NCBI GenBank assembly: GCA_910577235.1
Contig: CAJTMX010000014.1
Span: forward strand, 1-64,000
From: an uncultured Acetatifactor sp.
GTDB taxonomy: Bacteria; Bacillota; Clostridia; Lachnospirales; Lachnospiraceae
Reading direction: 5' to 3'
Length of the DNA: 64,000 nt
Numbering within the stretch: the stretch's first letter is position 1; each line of letters opens with the position of its first letter. Position numbers and translations under genes: made by a program. The notes beneath the pieces were generated by a model. That model was not told the origin of the DNA, did no database searches, and worked only from the letters and a program-made list of their open reading frames with translations. Below, piece by piece: positions 44,430-53,442 of this stretch.

Positions 44430-45548
44430 TTATATAACGTACCTTTCATTTTTCTCCACCACAATCCGGATACCATTCTCTCCAACAAAGCGGGACCCGG
44501 CCCGTATCGTATCGCGGCTTTCCACTATGCAGTTTTCAATATAAGTATTGTCGCCTATATAGACGTCGTTCAAGATAACGGAGTTCTTGATCACACAGTT
44601 GTTGCCTATATAGCTCTTCTTGAATATCACCGAATTCTCCACCACGCCGTTGACGATACAGCCGCTGGAGATCAGGCTGTTGCGTATCTCGGCTCCCGGA
44701 TTGTACTTGGCCGGCGGCAGATCGTCCACTTTGGAATAGATGTCGGGATACTGCTTGAAAAAGTAATCCCTTACCTCCGGTTTCAGGAAGTCCATATTGG
44801 TGCCGTAATAGTCCTCCACCGACGCGATATTGCGCCAGTATTCCTTGATCTTGTAGGCGTATATCCTCTTCATGTCCTTGTAGCGGATCAGTATATCCCG
44901 AACAAAATCGTACCGCTCTTCCTCCACGCATCGCTCGATCATCTCGATCAGATTCCGGCGGCGGATCACATAGATCCCGCAGGAGATCGAATTGCTCTTG
45001 GCCTGCAGCGGCTTTTCCTCAAACTCCGTAACCCGGAAGTCCTCGTTCATCTTCATCGTGCCGAAACGCTCGATCTCCGTCCCCTGCTCCATATCCCGGC
45101 AAACCACTGTGATATCCGCTTTTTTCTCGATATGGTATTCCAGCAGTTTGTTAAAGTCCATCTTGTACACGCCGTCGCCGGAGGCGATGACCACATAAGG
45201 CTCGTGGCTGTTCTTCAGCCAGGTCAGATTCTGTGCTATGGCGTCCGCCGTGCCCCTGTACCAGTTGCTGTTGTTGACCGTCACGGCAGGCGTGAACACA
45301 TACAGCCCGCCCTGCTTACGCCCGAAATCCCACCATTTGGAGGAACTCAAATGTTCGTTCAGACTTCTGGAATTGTACTGCGTAAACACCGCAACCCTCT
45401 GGATATGGGAATTGGACATATTGCTGAGCGTAAAATCGATGCTCCGGTAGCTCCCGGCCACAGGCATGGCGCAGATAGCCCGTTTCTGTGACAACTCTTT
45501 CATTCGGTGGTTATTGCCACCTGCCAAAATGATCCCTATCGCTCTCAC
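44430..45548 (-). CDS. glgD: Glucose-1-phosphate adenylyltransferase regulatory-type subunit
   Basis: A 372-residue GlgD-type subunit. The nucleotidyltransferase core starts GIILAGGNNHRMKEL, lacking the usual GGxGxRL signature of GlgC, and the left-handed beta-helix tail (SVIFKKSYIGNNCVIKNSVI) is complete. In Firmicutes GlgC and GlgD form a mixed enzyme for ADP-glucose and glycogen synthesis. It starts 2 bp after the glgC stop codon. Confidence 0.92.
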   Translation of the reverse strand: MRAIGIILAGGNNHRMKELSQKRAICAMPVAGSYRSIDFTLSNMSNSHIQRVAVFTQYNSRSLNEHLSSSKWWDFGRKQGGLYVFTPAVTVNNSNWYRGTADAIAQNLTWLKNSHEPYVVIASGDGVYKMDFNKLLEYHIEKKADITVVCRDMEQGTEIERFGTMKMNEDFRVTEFEEKPLQAKSNSISCGIYVIRRRNLIEMIERCVEEERYDFVRDILIRYKDMKRIYAYKIKEYWRNIASVEDYYGTNMDFLKPEVRDYFFKQYPDIYSKVDDLPPAKYNPGAEIRNSLISSGCIVNGVVENSVIFKKSYIGNNCVIKNSVILNDVYIGDNTYIENCIVESRDTIRAGSRFVGENGIRIVVEKNERYVI

Positions 45549-45550
45549 TG

Positions 45551-46822
45551 TTATCTCTCCTCTGCCTTAATTAATGTCTTGCCGCTGGCCAGATACGCGT
45601 CCGGATAATCCGCCGCCGTGGTCTCTCCGGCGATCACCGTATTCTTTCCCACGCTGACGCCGCAGGGAATCACGCTTTTCTCACCCACCGTCACCAGACC
45701 GTGATTGTAAATATGAGGCGCGGTGTCGTTCTCCGCCTCGTCTCCCACTCCCAGTTTCACGTTGTCGCCGATCCGTACATTTTCCGCCACGATGGCCTTG
45801 TTGATCTCGCATCCCGGGCCGATGACCACATTATTCATGATAATGGAATCGCGGATGACCGCCCCTGCTCCTATCGTAACGCCGCATCCGATCACGGAAT
45901 TGTACACCCGGCCGCAGACATCTGTCCCCTCGCCTATGATACAGCGCTGTACCACACTGTCACTGGACATATACTGCGGCGGCAGGATATCGCTCTTGGT
46001 GTAGATCTTCCAGTACTCCTCATAGAGGTTAAACACCGGCACGATATCGATCAGCTCCATATTGGCTTCCCAGTAGGAACTCAGTGTGCCTACATCCTTC
46101 CAGTAGCCGTTGAATTCATAGGCGTACAGGGGTGCCCCCTTATCATGGCAGTAGGGGATCACATGCTTGCCAAAGTCCAGAGCAGGCTGGTCGGCCATAT
46201 TGATCAGCGCCTCCTTCAGCGTCTTCCAGTTGAAAATGTAGATACCCATGCTGGCCAGATTGCTCCTGGGATGCTCGGGCTTTTCTTCAAAGTCGGTGAT
46301 ACGCCGGTTCTCATCCGTGATCATAATGCCGAAACGGCTGGCCTCCTCCATGGGAACAGGCATCACGGCGATGGTCACTTCCGCGTTGTTCGCCTTGTGA
46401 AAATCCAACATCACCTCGTAGTCCATCTTGTAGATATGGTCGCCGGACAGGATCAAAACATAATCCGGATTAAAACTCTCCATGTAATCCAGATTCTGAA
46501 AGATCGCGTTGGCCGTACCGGTATACCATTCGCTGTTGGCGCTCTTTTCATAGGGAGGCAGCACCGTCACGCCTCCGATGTTCCGGTCCAGATCCCAGGG
46601 GATTCCGATTCCGATATGAGTATTCAGGCGCAGAGGCTGGTATTGCGTCAGCACGCCCACCGTGTCCACACCCGAATTGATACAATTGCTCAGAGGAAAA
46701 TCAATAATGCGGTATTTTCCCCCAAAGGCCACCGCAGGCTTGGCCACTTTGGATGTAAGTACCCCCAGGCGGCTGCCCTGGCCTCCCGCCAGCAGCATGG
46801 CTATCATTTCCTTTTTGATCAT
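45551..46822 (-). CDS. glgC: Glucose-1-phosphate adenylyltransferase catalytic subunit
   Basis: A 423-residue enzyme making ADP-glucose. LAGGQGSRLGVLT, the substrate block PAVAFGGKYRIIDFPLSN, SGDHIYKMDY and the beta-helix tail are all present. The first gene of glgC-glgD, it is divergent from murC across a 240-bp AT-rich gap. No glycogen synthase or branching enzyme lies in the window. Confidence 0.95.
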   Translation of the reverse strand: MIKKEMIAMLLAGGQGSRLGVLTSKVAKPAVAFGGKYRIIDFPLSNCINSGVDTVGVLTQYQPLRLNTHIGIGIPWDLDRNIGGVTVLPPYEKSANSEWYTGTANAIFQNLDYMESFNPDYVLILSGDHIYKMDYEVMLDFHKANNAEVTIAVMPVPMEEASRFGIMITDENRRITDFEEKPEHPRSNLASMGIYIFNWKTLKEALINMADQPALDFGKHVIPYCHDKGAPLYAYEFNGYWKDVGTLSSYWEANMELIDIVPVFNLYEEYWKIYTKSDILPPQYMSSDSVVQRCIIGEGTDVCGRVYNSVIGCGVTIGAGAVIRDSIIMNNVVIGPGCEINKAIVAENVRIGDNVKLGVGDEAENDTAPHIYNHGLVTVGEKSVIPCGVSVGKNTVIAGETTAADYPDAYLASGKTLIKAEER

Positions 46823-46986
46823 GACATCACCTCAATCTAGCTTAATCTACAGGGCGTCTCAAGGCCCTGTCCTGTACACATTATAGCATATGCAAACAGA
46901 ATTGTGAATAATTTTTACAAAAAAAAGTTGAATATAAAGAATTTTTCATTCATTTTTAACAGATTTTTCTCTTCGTGAAAATGCAT

Positions 46987-47015
46987 TTGTTTTTTGTACC
47001 CACAAAGTATATAAT
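46987..47015 (+). promoter_or_regulatory. Sigma-A-like promoter of murC
   Basis: TTGTTT (46987-46992), 17-bp spacer, perfect TATAAT (47010-47015), with another TATAAT a few bases on. GGAG at 47049 precedes the murC start. Confidence 0.6.
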
Positions 47016-47064
47016 AAGGAATATAATAATCTAGAGTATTTTGCAAAAGGAGTTATATGCCGTT

Positions 47065-48444
47065 ATGTATCAGATAGATTTTGACCACCCCGTTTCCGTT
47101 TATTTTGTAGGCATTGGAGGTATCAGCATGAGTGGCCTGGCGCAGATCCTGCACAGGGCGGGTTTTTCCGTGTCCGGCTCCGACTGGAAATCCAGCCCCG
47201 TCACCCAGGCCCTGGAAGAGGCGGGCATACCTGTCTCCTACGGCGAGGACGCCGCCCATATCACGGAAGATATAGACTGCGCCGTTTTGACCAGCGCCGT
47301 GCATGAGGACAATCTGGAGTATATCGCTATCCGTCAGAAAAATATTCCTTTTCTGTCCAGAGCGCAGCTATTGGGACAGATCATGAAAAACTATGAGACT
47401 CCCATCGCCGTCAGCGGAACCCACGGCAAGACCACCACCACCTCCATGCTGGCGGAAATCCTGCTCCATGCGGACACCGACCCCACCCTGTCCATCGGAG
47501 GTATCTTAAAATCCATCGGCGGCAATATTCGGATGGGGGACTCCGGTTATTTTTTGACAGAGGCCTGCGAGTATACAAACAGCTTTCTCAGTTTCTTTCC
47601 CAAGATCGGCTTGATCCTGAATGTGGAGGAAGACCATCTGGACTTTTTTAAAGATCTGGCGGATATCCGCAGCTCCTTCAGGCGTTTTGCCCAGCTGCTG
47701 CCCCCGGACGGCACTTTGGTCATAAGCGGCGACATCCACCGCTATCAGGAATTGACGGAGGGCCTGTCCTGTACCGTAGTCACTTACGGCCATAGCCGGG
47801 ATTGCAATTACTATGCTGACGGGATCACACATGACAGCCGCGGAAACGCCTCCTTTATGCTGCACAGTCCCCGGATAAGGCCCCAGCGGGTGACGCTGCA
47901 GGTGCCGGGCGATCACAATGTCTACAACGCCGTAGCCGCCATTGCCACCGCTGACCTGCTGGGCATAAAGCGCGAAGATATCCTGGAGGCTCTGATGGAT
48001 TTCCATGGAACGGACCGCCGTTTCGAGTATAAGGGCACTGTGGACGGCGTCACTATAATAGATGATTATGCACATCACCCCACAGAAATTACTGCAACTT
48101 TGCAGGCAGCCCAAAATTATCCCCACAGAAAGCTTTGGTGCGTATTCCAGCCTCATACCTACAGCCGGACCAAGACCTTTATGACCGAGTTCGCCCGGGC
48201 TCTGACACTGGCGGACCATGTGGTGCTCACGGATATCTACGCCGCCCGGGAAAAGGATACCTTGGGCATAAGCTCACGGGATCTACAGGCGACGGTACAG
48301 AGATTGGGAGGACAGTGCGACTATTTCTCCTCTTTTGAAGAGGCGGAGAATTTTCTGTTAAAAAATTGCATAAACGGCGACCTGTTGATAACTATGGGGG
48401 CCGGAGACGTGCATAAAATCGGAGAATCTCTCCTGAAAAAATAG
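47065..48444 (+). CDS. murC: UDP-N-acetylmuramate--L-alanine ligase
   Basis: A 459-residue Mur ligase adding the first peptidoglycan stem residue. It has FVGIGGISMSGLA (Rossmann), GTHGKTTTTSM (ATP), the central EACEYTNSFL and DHNVYN, and DDYAHHPTEI at the start of domain 3. ATG 47065 is chosen since an earlier TTG (47041) adds nothing conserved. It opens the plus-strand run murC-dnaD-loader-prs-bioY-queT, though a 390-bp gap with DnaA boxes follows it. Confidence 0.96.
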   Translation: MYQIDFDHPVSVYFVGIGGISMSGLAQILHRAGFSVSGSDWKSSPVTQALEEAGIPVSYGEDAAHITEDIDCAVLTSAVHEDNLEYIAIRQKNIPFLSRAQLLGQIMKNYETPIAVSGTHGKTTTTSMLAEILLHADTDPTLSIGGILKSIGGNIRMGDSGYFLTEACEYTNSFLSFFPKIGLILNVEEDHLDFFKDLADIRSSFRRFAQLLPPDGTLVISGDIHRYQELTEGLSCTVVTYGHSRDCNYYADGITHDSRGNASFMLHSPRIRPQRVTLQVPGDHNVYNAVAAIATADLLGIKREDILEALMDFHGTDRRFEYKGTVDGVTIIDDYAHHPTEITATLQAAQNYPHRKLWCVFQPHTYSRTKTFMTEFARALTLADHVVLTDIYAAREKDTLGISSRDLQATVQRLGGQCDYFSSFEEAENFLLKNCINGDLLITMGAGDVHKIGESLLKK

Positions 48445-48616
48445 TTATCCACTCTATCCACATTTTTTCCGGGATCGCATCTGTGAAAAAATGTGGATAG
48501 CTTTATGAAAATGGTGGATAACCCACATTCTCCCATATTGGGACGCAACGCCGGGTTTATCTGGGATTCCCATTGAACGGACGCGGTAATTATCCACAGT
48601 ATCCACCATTTCCACA
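48445..48616. promoter_or_regulatory. DnaA-box cluster upstream of dnaD
   Basis: Seven DnaA-box-like 9-mers lie within 172 bp. There is one perfect TTATCCACA (48590). One-mismatch boxes are at 48445 (TTATCCACT) and 48454 (CTATCCACA), with minus-strand boxes at 48492 and 48513. Weaker boxes are at 48599 and 48609. The pairs 48445/48454 and 48590/48599 are back to back with a 9-bp period. The next genes are dnaD and the helicase loader, suggesting DnaA-linked control or a DnaA-titrating site. The rest of the gap to 48837 holds one small palindrome copy (48730). Confidence 0.7.
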
Positions 48617-48729
48617 TTTTCTGTGAACTGTAATGGCCGTTTTTCTTTCTGTCAAAATGCCTATTTCTTTTTGGTTTTCCCTGTGCTATACTTACATCTG
48701 CTCACATAACATGGCTTGCCTGTTTTAAT

Positions 48730-48776
48730 CTTCCCTCTGTCTGCATATCGCAGACCGTACCTGAGATATTGCGCAA
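48730..48776. repeat. Small dispersed palindrome, copy F
   Basis: CTTCCCTCTGTCTGCATATCGCAG, short loop, then CTGAGATATTGCGCAAT, between the DnaA boxes and dnaD. Confidence 0.65.
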
Positions 48777-48837
48777 TCCGCGTTTGAACATGGAACATGC
48801 AGACTTAAACCACTGAAATATATAAAGGATGGTTTTT

Positions 48838-49944
48838 ATGGCCCGTTTAGCAATTTATAAAGACAATTATATAGAGTCAACAGCCGTTTCCAACTGTTTT
48901 ATTGACGAATATATGAAAGACGCCAATGATGCCCAGCTGAAGATCTACCTCTATCTGCTGCGTATGATACATGCCAATCTGTCTTTCAGCGTATCGGATA
49001 TTGCGGACAAATTTAATCATACGGAGAAGGACGTGTTGCGGGCGCTGCGGTATTGGGAAAAGCAGAAACTTCTGACGCTGGATTATGACGGGGATAAAAA
49101 TCTGGTGGGCATCCACCTGTGCGAATTAAATCCCGGAGAAACTACGGTCAGCCGCACCGGAGAGGCCACGGAGTTCCCCCTTGCCCCGGCAGGGACGGCC
49201 GCCGGAGGCAAAGGCCCGGACAACGTTGACAAGAGTTCTGTCAGCGCCGTGGTACAGCCGCCCTGCGAGCCGGAACCGGACCCCTATGTCAAACCCTCCT
49301 ACAGCGCCGATCAACTGCGCAGTTTTAAAGAGCAGGAAAACACCGCGCAGCTGCTTTTTGTCGCTCAAGTGTACGTGGGGCGGCCCCTGACCGCGTCGGA
49401 CATGAAGACGATCCTGTACTTCTCGGATGTGTTGCGTTTCTCCGACGATCTGATCGATTATCTGATACAGTACTGCGTGGACAGGGGTAAAAAAGATTTC
49501 CGCTATATGGAAAAAGTGGCCGTCAGCTGGGCACAGCAGGGGATCACCACTCCCAAACAGGCCCAGAAAGCCGCGCTGAAATATGACAAATCCGTATATG
49601 CCATCATGAATGAGCTGGGCAAATCCTCCGCTCCCACCAGCAAGGAGCTGGAATACATCAACCGTTGGACCGGAGAATACGGATTCAGTCAGGATGTAAT
49701 CTTCGAAGCCTGTGAGCGCACCGTACTGGCCGTGGACAAACACCGCTTTGAGTATGCGGAAAGTATCCTCAGCAGTTGGCGCAGGGAGAACGTACATCAC
49801 AAAGCCGACATCAAGCGGGTGGATGAACAGCACCAAAAGCAGAAAACCTCTCCCCGCAGCGTTGCCGCAGGCAACAAATTCAATCAGTTTAAGCAGAATA
49901 CATATAACTTCGAGGAACTGGAAAAAGAACTCATCAGCAACTAA
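48838..49944 (+). CDS. dnaD: DnaD domain replication-initiation protein
   Basis: A 368-residue protein from ATG 48838 (AAAGGA eight bases upstream; ATG 48829 is also possible). An N-terminal winged-helix DnaD/DnaB-N-like part (DAQLKIYLYLLRMIHANLSF, then TEKDVLRALRYWEKQKLL) is joined by a Pro/Glu-rich linker (about 100-150) to a DnaD C-terminal domain (ELEYINRWTGEYGFSQDVIF then YAESILSSWRRENV). It helps load helicase at origins. It is 11 bp ahead of the loader ATPase gene and downstream of the DnaA-box cluster. Confidence 0.92.
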   Translation: MARLAIYKDNYIESTAVSNCFIDEYMKDANDAQLKIYLYLLRMIHANLSFSVSDIADKFNHTEKDVLRALRYWEKQKLLTLDYDGDKNLVGIHLCELNPGETTVSRTGEATEFPLAPAGTAAGGKGPDNVDKSSVSAVVQPPCEPEPDPYVKPSYSADQLRSFKEQENTAQLLFVAQVYVGRPLTASDMKTILYFSDVLRFSDDLIDYLIQYCVDRGKKDFRYMEKVAVSWAQQGITTPKQAQKAALKYDKSVYAIMNELGKSSAPTSKELEYINRWTGEYGFSQDVIFEACERTVLAVDKHRFEYAESILSSWRRENVHHKADIKRVDEQHQKQKTSPRSVAAGNKFNQFKQNTYNFEELEKELISN

Positions 49945-49955
49945 GGAGAATTGCC

Positions 49956-50924
49956 GTGGCATTGACCAAGACACAGTATGACGCAATAAGACGCCGCTAT
50001 GAGGATAAGCAGAGCCGCAATATGCGGCTGTTAAATCAGCGCCGGCAGCAGATTTACGCGCTGTTGCCGGAGTATGAGCAGTTGGATGCAGCCGTGGGCT
50101 CCACTTCGCTGGCCCACGCCCGATTGCTGCTGGAGGGGAACGAGGAGGCGCTGGACGGACTGAGGCAGGAACTTGCACAAAACGCCGCACGCCGCAGAGC
50201 GCTGCTGACCCAGGCAGGCTATCCCCAAGACTATCTGGAACCTTTATACGATTGTCCCGACTGCCGGGACACCGGGTATATCGGCAGTGAGAAATGTCAC
50301 TGTTTCCGCCAGCAGGAGATCACTTTGTTATATGAACAGTCCGGCATTCAGGACATGATAAGCCGTGAGAATTTCGACTCGCTTTCCACCGCCTACTACG
50401 AGGGCGAGGATCTGCAGCGTTTTGATAATGCTGTCGCCATCAGTCATAAATTCGTGGATGATTTCAAAAAAAGCTACCAAAATTTATTGTTTTATGGTAC
50501 AGTAGGAACGGGAAAAAGTTTTCTCTCCGGGTGCATTGCCCGGGAACTGCTGTCCCAGGGACAGGCTGTTATCTATTTCAGCGCCTGCGGCCTGTTTGAA
50601 ACTCTGGCACGGTACAGCTTTGATGCAAGAGCAAAGGACTCTCTTTACAATTTCTGTAGAGACATCTACACAGGGGATCTGGTGATCATTGATGATCTGG
50701 GAACGGAAATGACCAACAATTTTGTGACTTCACAGCTGTTCTCCCTGTTAAACGAGCGGCATCTGCGTCAAAAGGCCACCATAATCTCCACCAATCTAAG
50801 CTTGGAAGAGATGCGCGACCGCTACTCCGACCGTATTTTTTCCCGCATTACCAGCAATTATTCCCTGTGTAAGCTGACAGGTCCGGATATTCGTTTGTAC
50901 AAAAAAAGATTTTCAGGAAAGTGA
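49956..50924 (+). CDS. dnaC: DnaC/DnaI-type replicative helicase loader ATPase
   Basis: A 322-residue AAA+ protein starting with GTG at 49956 (AAGGAG upstream). An N-terminal helical region ends in a zinc-like CPDCRDTGYIGSEKCHC (about 97-113). The ATPase has Walker A GTVGTGKSF, Walker B LVIIDDLGTE and sensor residues near IISTNLSLEE. It loads replicative helicase with DnaD. Its last bases overlap the prs start region, implying coupled translation. Confidence 0.93.
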   Translation: MALTKTQYDAIRRRYEDKQSRNMRLLNQRRQQIYALLPEYEQLDAAVGSTSLAHARLLLEGNEEALDGLRQELAQNAARRRALLTQAGYPQDYLEPLYDCPDCRDTGYIGSEKCHCFRQQEITLLYEQSGIQDMISRENFDSLSTAYYEGEDLQRFDNAVAISHKFVDDFKKSYQNLLFYGTVGTGKSFLSGCIARELLSQGQAVIYFSACGLFETLARYSFDARAKDSLYNFCRDIYTGDLVIIDDLGTEMTNNFVTSQLFSLLNERHLRQKATIISTNLSLEEMRDRYSDRIFSRITSNYSLCKLTGPDIRLYKKRFSGK

Positions 50925-50935
50925 GGATGTCATTC

Positions 50936-52120
50936 ATGCCAAACCGCGAGGAAAAACGCAATCTAGAAACTATTCCTGTAGGTTCTCTTGGAATCATAGC
51001 CCTGGAAGGATGCAGGCTGTTGGGCGATATGGTGGACAAGTACCTGGTGAAATGGAGGACGGAACGGGAGCATGAGCACAGGGATTCCCTTGCCTTTGCA
51101 GGCTATCAGAGGAACTCCTATCTGCTGGGAGCCAAGGTCCCGCGTTTCGGCTCCGGTGAGGCCAAAGGTATGATCCTGGAATCCGTCAGAGGCTGTGATC
51201 TGTACCTGCTGGTAGATGTCTGTAACTACAGCTTGACCTACTCTCTCTGCGGACATGAGAACCGTATGTCCCCCGATGACCACTATCAGGATCTGAAACG
51301 CGTCATTGCCGCCGTAGGCGGAAAGGCCCGGCGGATCACGGTGATCATGCCCTATCTGTACGAGAGCCGCCAGCACAAACGAACCGCCAGGGAATCTCTG
51401 GACTGCGCGTTGGCCTTACAGGAGCTGGTGGGTATGGGGGTGGACAATATCATCACTTTTGACGCCCACGATCCCCGCGTGCAGAATGCCATCCCCCTAA
51501 ACGGCTTTGAGACCGTACAGCCCGCCTATCAATTTGTCAAGGGCCTGTTGCGCCATGTAAAGGATCTACAGATTGACAGCGATCATATGATGGTCATAAG
51601 CCCGGATGAGGGGGGCATGAAACGAGCCATCTATATTGCCAACGTGCTGGGATTGGATATGGGTATGTTCTACAAACGCCGGGACTACACCCGGATAGAG
51701 GACGGGCGCAACCCCATTGTCGCCCACGAATTTCTCGGTTCCAGCGTAGAGGGCAAGGACGTGATCATCATTGACGATATGATCTCCTCCGGAGACAGCA
51801 TCCTGGAGACTGCCGCCGCTTTAAAACAGCGCAAAGCCGGTAAGATATTTGTATTTTCTACTTTCGGGCTGTTTACCGGCGGTCTGGAGAAATTTGACAG
51901 GGCATATGAGAGTGGCCTGATCACAAGAATACTGACCACAAACCTGATCTACCAGACGCCGGAGCTTTTGGAGCGGGAATGGTATATCAACTGCGATATG
52001 AGTAAATATATCGCATATATCATCGATACTCTGAACCATGATTCCTCTATCAGCGACCTGCTTAATCCCAATGAGAGGATTCAGAGCATAGTGACAAAAT
52101 ATAGAAATGGGGAGTTGTAA
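50936..52120 (+). CDS. prs: Divergent, enlarged ribose-phosphate pyrophosphokinase
   Basis: A 394-residue PRPP synthase-like protein from ATG 50936 (GAGG nine bases upstream; ATG 50927 is an alternative). The usual enzyme is about 315 residues; here extra sequence lies in the N-terminal half. Recognisable parts are PYLYESRQHKR, FDAHDPRVQNAIP, SPDEGGMKRA, the flexible-loop KRRDYTR and the PRPP loop VIIIDDMISSGDS, where most relatives have DTGGT. It may be a real PRPP synthase or a paralogue with altered activity. It is followed by a strong terminator. Confidence 0.82.
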   Translation: MPNREEKRNLETIPVGSLGIIALEGCRLLGDMVDKYLVKWRTEREHEHRDSLAFAGYQRNSYLLGAKVPRFGSGEAKGMILESVRGCDLYLLVDVCNYSLTYSLCGHENRMSPDDHYQDLKRVIAAVGGKARRITVIMPYLYESRQHKRTARESLDCALALQELVGMGVDNIITFDAHDPRVQNAIPLNGFETVQPAYQFVKGLLRHVKDLQIDSDHMMVISPDEGGMKRAIYIANVLGLDMGMFYKRRDYTRIEDGRNPIVAHEFLGSSVEGKDVIIIDDMISSGDSILETAAALKQRKAGKIFVFSTFGLFTGGLEKFDRAYESGLITRILTTNLIYQTPELLEREWYINCDMSKYIAYIIDTLNHDSSISDLLNPNERIQSIVTKYRNGEL

Positions 52121-52143
52121 GACATATTATACGGGCCAGCGAA

Positions 52144-52176
52144 TGTCAACTGTTTTTATGAAACAGTTGACATTTT
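52144..52176 (+). terminator. prs terminator, perfect 12-bp hairpin
   Basis: TGTCAACTGTTT (52144-52155) and AAACAGTTGACA (52161-52172) are perfect inverted arms with a 5-base loop, followed by TTTT. Confidence 0.8.
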
Positions 52177-52272
52177 CTAGTTTTGATTGTATACTCATTG
52201 TGTAATTCGGTTTACATTTTGGTTCTACCCTTATTCAAAAGGGTCATATAACTTAAGATTAGGAGAAAAAGA

Positions 52273-52812
52273 ATGAACGCAAAAAAAATTGCATTGATCG
52301 GTTTGATGACTGCTGTAACCTGCGTGCTGGGACCTGTTTCCTTTCCTTTGCCCATAAGTCCGGTTCCCATTTCTCTGGGCGCATTGGGAATCCTGCTGGC
52401 CACTTACCTGCTGGGTATGAAATGGGGAACTCTCAGCTGTCTGGTCTATCTCTTACTGGGTCTGGCAGGCCTGCCTGTGTTCACTGGCTTTTCCGGCGGT
52501 CTGGGCAAGGTATTGGGTCCCACTGGCGGCTACCTCCTGGGATATATCTTCCTGTCTCTGCTCGCCGGCTTTTTTGTGGGCAAATGGCCATCCAAATGGC
52601 CTCTTCATATGGTCGGTATGTTATTGGGTACGGCGGTGATGTACCTGTTTGGCACCCTGTGGCTGGCTTATCTGGTAAAACGCTCCTTTGCAGAGGCGCT
52701 GTGGATCGGTGTGATCCCTTATATCCCCGCCGACCTGATCAAGATCGCCGTCACCTTGAGCCTGGGCGGTCCGGTACGCAAACGGCTTATCAAAGCGGGA
52801 CTGACCGTCTAA
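52273..52812 (+). CDS. bioY: BioY biotin transporter substrate-binding (S) component
   Basis: A 179-residue, six-TM ECF S-component. BioY features include PLPISPVPISLGALGILLA and GPTGGYLLGY; the C-terminus is basic. It works with a shared ECF T/A module not found in this window. GGAG lies before ATG 52273. Upstream, TTGTATACT-N13-GGTTTACAT (about 52188-52218) loosely resembles a BirA operator but the spacer is short. It is followed after 120 bp by queT with its own riboswitch. Confidence 0.93.
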   Translation: MNAKKIALIGLMTAVTCVLGPVSFPLPISPVPISLGALGILLATYLLGMKWGTLSCLVYLLLGLAGLPVFTGFSGGLGKVLGPTGGYLLGYIFLSLLAGFFVGKWPSKWPLHMVGMLLGTAVMYLFGTLWLAYLVKRSFAEALWIGVIPYIPADLIKIAVTLSLGGPVRKRLIKAGLTV

Positions 52813-52881
52813 ATAAAGTCCCCTTGCCATCTCCATAAAAATGTGCTAAACTGTTTTTCGTTGCGGGAGCTAATTTCCAAA

Positions 52882-52926
52882 CCGAGTGTTCGAGACCTTC
52901 CACTCGTTAAAAAAATACTAAAGGAG
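52882..52926 (+). promoter_or_regulatory. preQ1-I riboswitch overlapping the queT ribosome binding site
   Basis: A stem CGAGTG (52883-52888)/CACTCG (52901-52906) closes a TTCGAGACCTTC loop and is followed by the A-rich tail TTAAAAAAATACTAA and AAGGAG. This is the compact preQ1-I layout. Loop CCTT can pair with the AAGG of the Shine-Dalgarno, implying translational repression by preQ1. The next gene is queT, a typical target. Confidence 0.72.
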
Positions 52927-52935
52927 ATTCATACA

Positions 52936-53439
52936 ATGAAAAACAGTAAAGCACTTTTTGTCGCTCAAGCAGCGGTTATCGCTGCCCTCTATGTGGTTCT
53001 TACGTTGCTGGCCAATTCTCTGGGCTTGGCAAATTATGCCGTCCAGCTGCGATTTTCCGAGGCGCTCACCATCCTGCCGTTTTTTACCCCTGCCGCTATA
53101 CCCGGTCTGTTTCTCGGATGCCTGATCAGCAATCTGCTGACCGGTGCCATAGTCTGGGATGTGGTTTTCGGAAGTGTCGCCACACTGTTAGGTGCTGTGG
53201 GCACTTACCTGCTGAGACGCTGCAAATGGCTGGCGCCTCTTCCCCCCATCGTAGCCAACACTCTGATCGTGCCCCCGGTGCTGTACTTCGCCTACAGAAT
53301 ACCCGGTTCCATTCCTTACTTCATGCTGACCGTGGGCATTGGCGAAGTGCTGTCCTGCGGCATCCTGGGGATGCTGCTGCTCTTTGTGCTGCAAAGGTAT
53401 AAAAAGTATATTTTTCCTATAATTGATAAGAAAAAGTAG
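52936..53439 (+). CDS. queT: QueT family queuosine-precursor transporter S component
   Basis: A 167-residue protein with five or six TM segments. QueT hallmarks are FVAQAAVIAALYVVLTLLA, VQLRFSEALTILPFFTPAAI and GLFLGCLISNLL. ATG 52936 has AAGGAG at good spacing. It imports queuosine precursors through an ECF module encoded elsewhere, and sits under a preQ1 riboswitch, so its ligand assignment is well supported. It converges with the thioesterase gene. Confidence 0.93.
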   Translation: MKNSKALFVAQAAVIAALYVVLTLLANSLGLANYAVQLRFSEALTILPFFTPAAIPGLFLGCLISNLLTGAIVWDVVFGSVATLLGAVGTYLLRRCKWLAPLPPIVANTLIVPPVLYFAYRIPGSIPYFMLTVGIGEVLSCGILGMLLLFVLQRYKKYIFPIIDKKK

Positions 53440-53442
53440 TCG

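Noticed and set aside
48445..48616. The DnaA-box cluster as the chromosomal origin
   Set aside because: No dnaA, dnaN, rpmH or AT-rich unwinding stretch adjoins it; the flanking order murC-dnaD is not an origin context.
52188..52218. BirA operator upstream of bioY
   Set aside because: Only loose half-site matches with a 13-bp spacer, shorter than usual; kept as a remark under bioY, not as a feature.
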